Source of the DNA: Chionoecetes opilio | Taxonomy: Eukaryota; Arthropoda; Malacostraca; Decapoda; Majidae | Assembly: GCA_016584305.1 (NCBI GenBank) | Contig: JACEEZ010020100.1 | Location: 1,567,429-1,631,428 of the forward strand | Direction: 5' to 3' | Length of the DNA stretch: 64,000 nt | Shown: piece by piece, positions 61,341 through 64,000 of the stretch | How positions within the stretch are numbered: the stretch's first letter is position 1 | Layout of the letters: every line of letters starts with the position of its first letter | Notes under the pieces: model-generated | What the model was told of the DNA's origin: nothing | Databases searched by the model: none | The model's input: only the letters and a program-made list of their open reading frames with translations | Position numbers and translations under genes: made by a program

Positions 61341-62315
61341 GTAGGAGGTGTAGTGCTTATGTATCCTTTAGACTTCAATGTTTTATTTCCTCTACACTAT
61401 TTTCTATTTCCTTATCATTTTTTTTCATCTAGTTTATCCCGTAACTGTGTGTTCGTCATTTTACTATTCTTTTTTCTTCTTCTTCAGATATGATATGACT
61501 AATCTTATATATTTTTTCTTGAGTTCACGTCTGTATCCTCTCCTATATCCGTCTCCTTCATTCATGCCTCTTCTAAACTATAATATAATTGATATGTTCT
61601 ACTTATTTTATATTCTCTTATGTGGAAGGGAAAAAAATAGTCGCTTCATTATATTCATTGGTGTTTTTCATTATACTACCACTGCCACCACCACCCACCA
61701 CCTATGCAAGGCCGGTCATCATAGCTTCTGACATTTCCTTGTTTGATGTCCTTCGTTCAATGGTTGTTTCTTCTCCAGAGTTCAATTTGACATCACTATC
61801 TTGCATATCTCAGCTAGTGTCTCACCTCTGAATATAATTTACATGTCGTTCATTAAGAATCACATAATATCCTGCAGTAATATGGCCAATTTCTCTCGTT
61901 AAATCGTTTGTGCATTGAGGGGAGCAGAGGCCGCGTATCAGGAGATGAAAGTGACACAACGCACTTTCTCCCTTCTCGCCTCCACACATTCTTTTCCTCA
62001 CTCCTCCGCTTCCAACACAACACACTGCCATTCACACACGGTTGCAGCTCACAGTCGCAGCCTTGACATCCATAATGGGTCTCAGTAACCACAGTTAATT
62101 TTTAGAATCCCAAGTGAACAGAAGTGATATATTTATCGCCCTTAATGACAACATGGCGCGATCATTTTGTTGTTTATTTTCATGGTCTGATCTTCCTCGC
62201 CAGGTTTGGGTCATGGAGTCCAGCGGCGTCAAGTGTTGTGTGACTGCCAGGGATATTCTTTCTTATTGTGGCTTTTTATATATGTACTATACACTCATAT
62301 ATACTATACACTCTT
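61341..62315. other. unassigned spacer, pyrimidine-rich left half
   Basis: Nothing recognised. A 117-codon plus frame at 61378-61731 is Phe/Tyr/Leu-rich without motif. Confidence 0.4.
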
Positions 62316-62412
62316 ATATACTATACTTTCTTATTGCGGGTTCTTATATAGTATACTTTCTTATTGCGGGTTCTTATATAGTATACTTTCTTATTGCGGG
62401 TTCTTATATACA
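62316..62412 (+). repeat. 30-bp tandem repeat, about 3 copies
   Basis: TTCTTATATAGTATACTTTC followed by TTATTGCGGG recurs with an exact 30-bp period. Ten codons per unit keep two plus frames open. Confidence 0.95.
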
Positions 62413-63354
62413 CTCTAGAATGCGGTGCTAGATTTTCTTATTTGCATATTAGGTTATTTGTCATTCTCATTGTTAGTATTTGTTATTATTGGTGTTACTA
62501 TCGTTATTATTGTTATCACTATCATTATTAATATCATTATTATCACGATTATCATGAGTCTTTTAACAATACCAGCTGCAGTTGTTAATTTTCCCATCAA
62601 CACACCACACTTTGCCTCAATCTTTTAGTCCACCCTGACTTTATTCTCTTTCTGTCTCCTTTATAGGGATTGACAACTAAGTGGACTTTTTGTTACCCTT
62701 TTTTTGCCTTTGGCCAGTCCCTTCTGGTGTAAAAAAACAAACCAAAAAAACCGCACCCGCTGCCTCCCGTGCGCTGCCTTGATGTCTGGACCCCCTGTTT
62801 TGATACCCACGGCCCACCCGGCCTTTGTGCGCTCATACGAAATTATATTCACCGTCTTCAATCCCAAGGTTTCTTTCAAGTGTTTTTGATGGTGGCCGAA
62901 AAATGGTGGTTTGTGTGGTGGTGTTGGGCGCTGTCAGTCATGAAGGTGCCAGGGACGGGGGGGGGGGGGGGGGGCTCGGTAACAGTGGGGTGAAGGTGCT
63001 GCATTGAGGTGCGACAAGCGGCGACAGAGATACGATCGTTATTGATGATCTTCATTGACAATTAGCGAGAGCTGAATGAGTGGTTGGCAGTAATAGTGGG
63101 GTTAGCGTTGACGCGAGGGCCTGAGGGCGTGCCGTGCCCCTGGGTGTGCCCCTGGGTGTAGGCGGCGGCCGGCGCTTCCCTGCCTCCGCGGGCGGCTGTA
63201 TCAGCACCGCAGTGGATAGCTTACTCCACACCCGCACCACCACAGCCATTAACCTCACCACCACTAATCACCACAGCTTCCTTCCCCCGCAGACACCAAC
63301 ACGCTTATCCTCCTCCTACCCGACCCACATCACACGACAAAAACTCCTGTTACG
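62413..63354. other. unassigned spacer with GC-rich patch
   Basis: ATT/ATC trinucleotides at 62470-62560, poly-G (about 18) at 62958-62974, and a GC/CpG-rich patch at 63100-63210 (GGCGGCGGCCGGCGC) without a supported frame. Confidence 0.45.
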
Positions 63355-63958
<604 letters not shown>

Positions 63959-64000
63959 TTGTGTGTGTGTGTGTGTTGTGTGTGTGTGAGAGAGAGAGAG
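63959..64000. repeat. (GT)n then (GA)n, cut by window end
   Basis: A GT tract passes directly into GA at the last bases of the window. Confidence 0.9.

Overview
This 64 kb window looks like intergenic or intronic DNA from a large, repeat-rich arthropod genome. My best inference is a decapod crustacean, perhaps a crab. The evidence is an arthropod-type (TTAGG)n tract (1919-1972), an extreme density of long pure microsatellites ((GA)n, (AC)n, (AT)n, ATT/ACT/TCC trinucleotides, (CGCA)n), and many degraded LINEs, tRNA-derived SINEs and short inverted-repeat DNA elements. I see no bacterial gene organisation, rRNA, CRISPR array or intact conserved protein gene. The only plausible host coding piece is a candidate first exon in a CpG-rich island (46722-46855, strong ATG context and a splice donor). 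Nearly all long open frames are translations of microsatellites or minisatellites.

Layout. 0-7 kb: a tRNA-Val-like SINE between two (AC)n tracts, the telomere-like tract, an ACT-repeat block, four long (GA)n tracts and a LINE C-terminal fragment. 7-16 kb: a LINE tail that runs into (ATTCT)n, (AC)n and (CGCA)n; a foldback element; an AT-rich block; two copies of a TTAA-bounded MITE; and a 14-bp minisatellite. 16-20 kb: a 102-bp repeat and the best-preserved retrotransposon, a 5'-truncated, frameshifted LINE on the minus strand (17289-19815). 20-31 kb: dispersed repeats, a 78-bp minisatellite with a 320-codon minus-strand open frame, (AC)112, a 26-bp minisatellite and a G-quadruplex-like tract.

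31-46 kb: a second LINE relic (plus strand, 31492-34060) broken by a SINE, then a 5.4 kb megasatellite of about 246 copies of a 22-bp unit (35280-40696). A piggyBac-like MITE lies on each side of the array, and a cluster of five copies of an AAGGGTA-rich MITE extends from 30.1 to 45.5 kb. 46-52.8 kb: the CpG-rich island, GT tracts, two SINE families, and a hAT-type element with a perfect 8-bp target duplication that carries a nested foldback element with a degenerate TTAGG core. 53-64 kb: ATT-rich DNA, two more copies of the second SINE family (one carrying a 99-bp LINE tail with its own 5-bp duplication), a head-to-head (CT)n/(GA)n pair, and (AT)n.

The most unusual signals are the megasatellite, whose minus strand encodes the same 22-residue hydrophobic peptide in all three frames; the AAGGGTA MITE family, one copy of which sits inside another MITE and so gives a natural empty-site comparison; SINE copies embedded in (AC)n tracts; and the TTAGG-cored foldback inside the hAT element. 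All assignments come from reading the sequence. No database or alignment was run.
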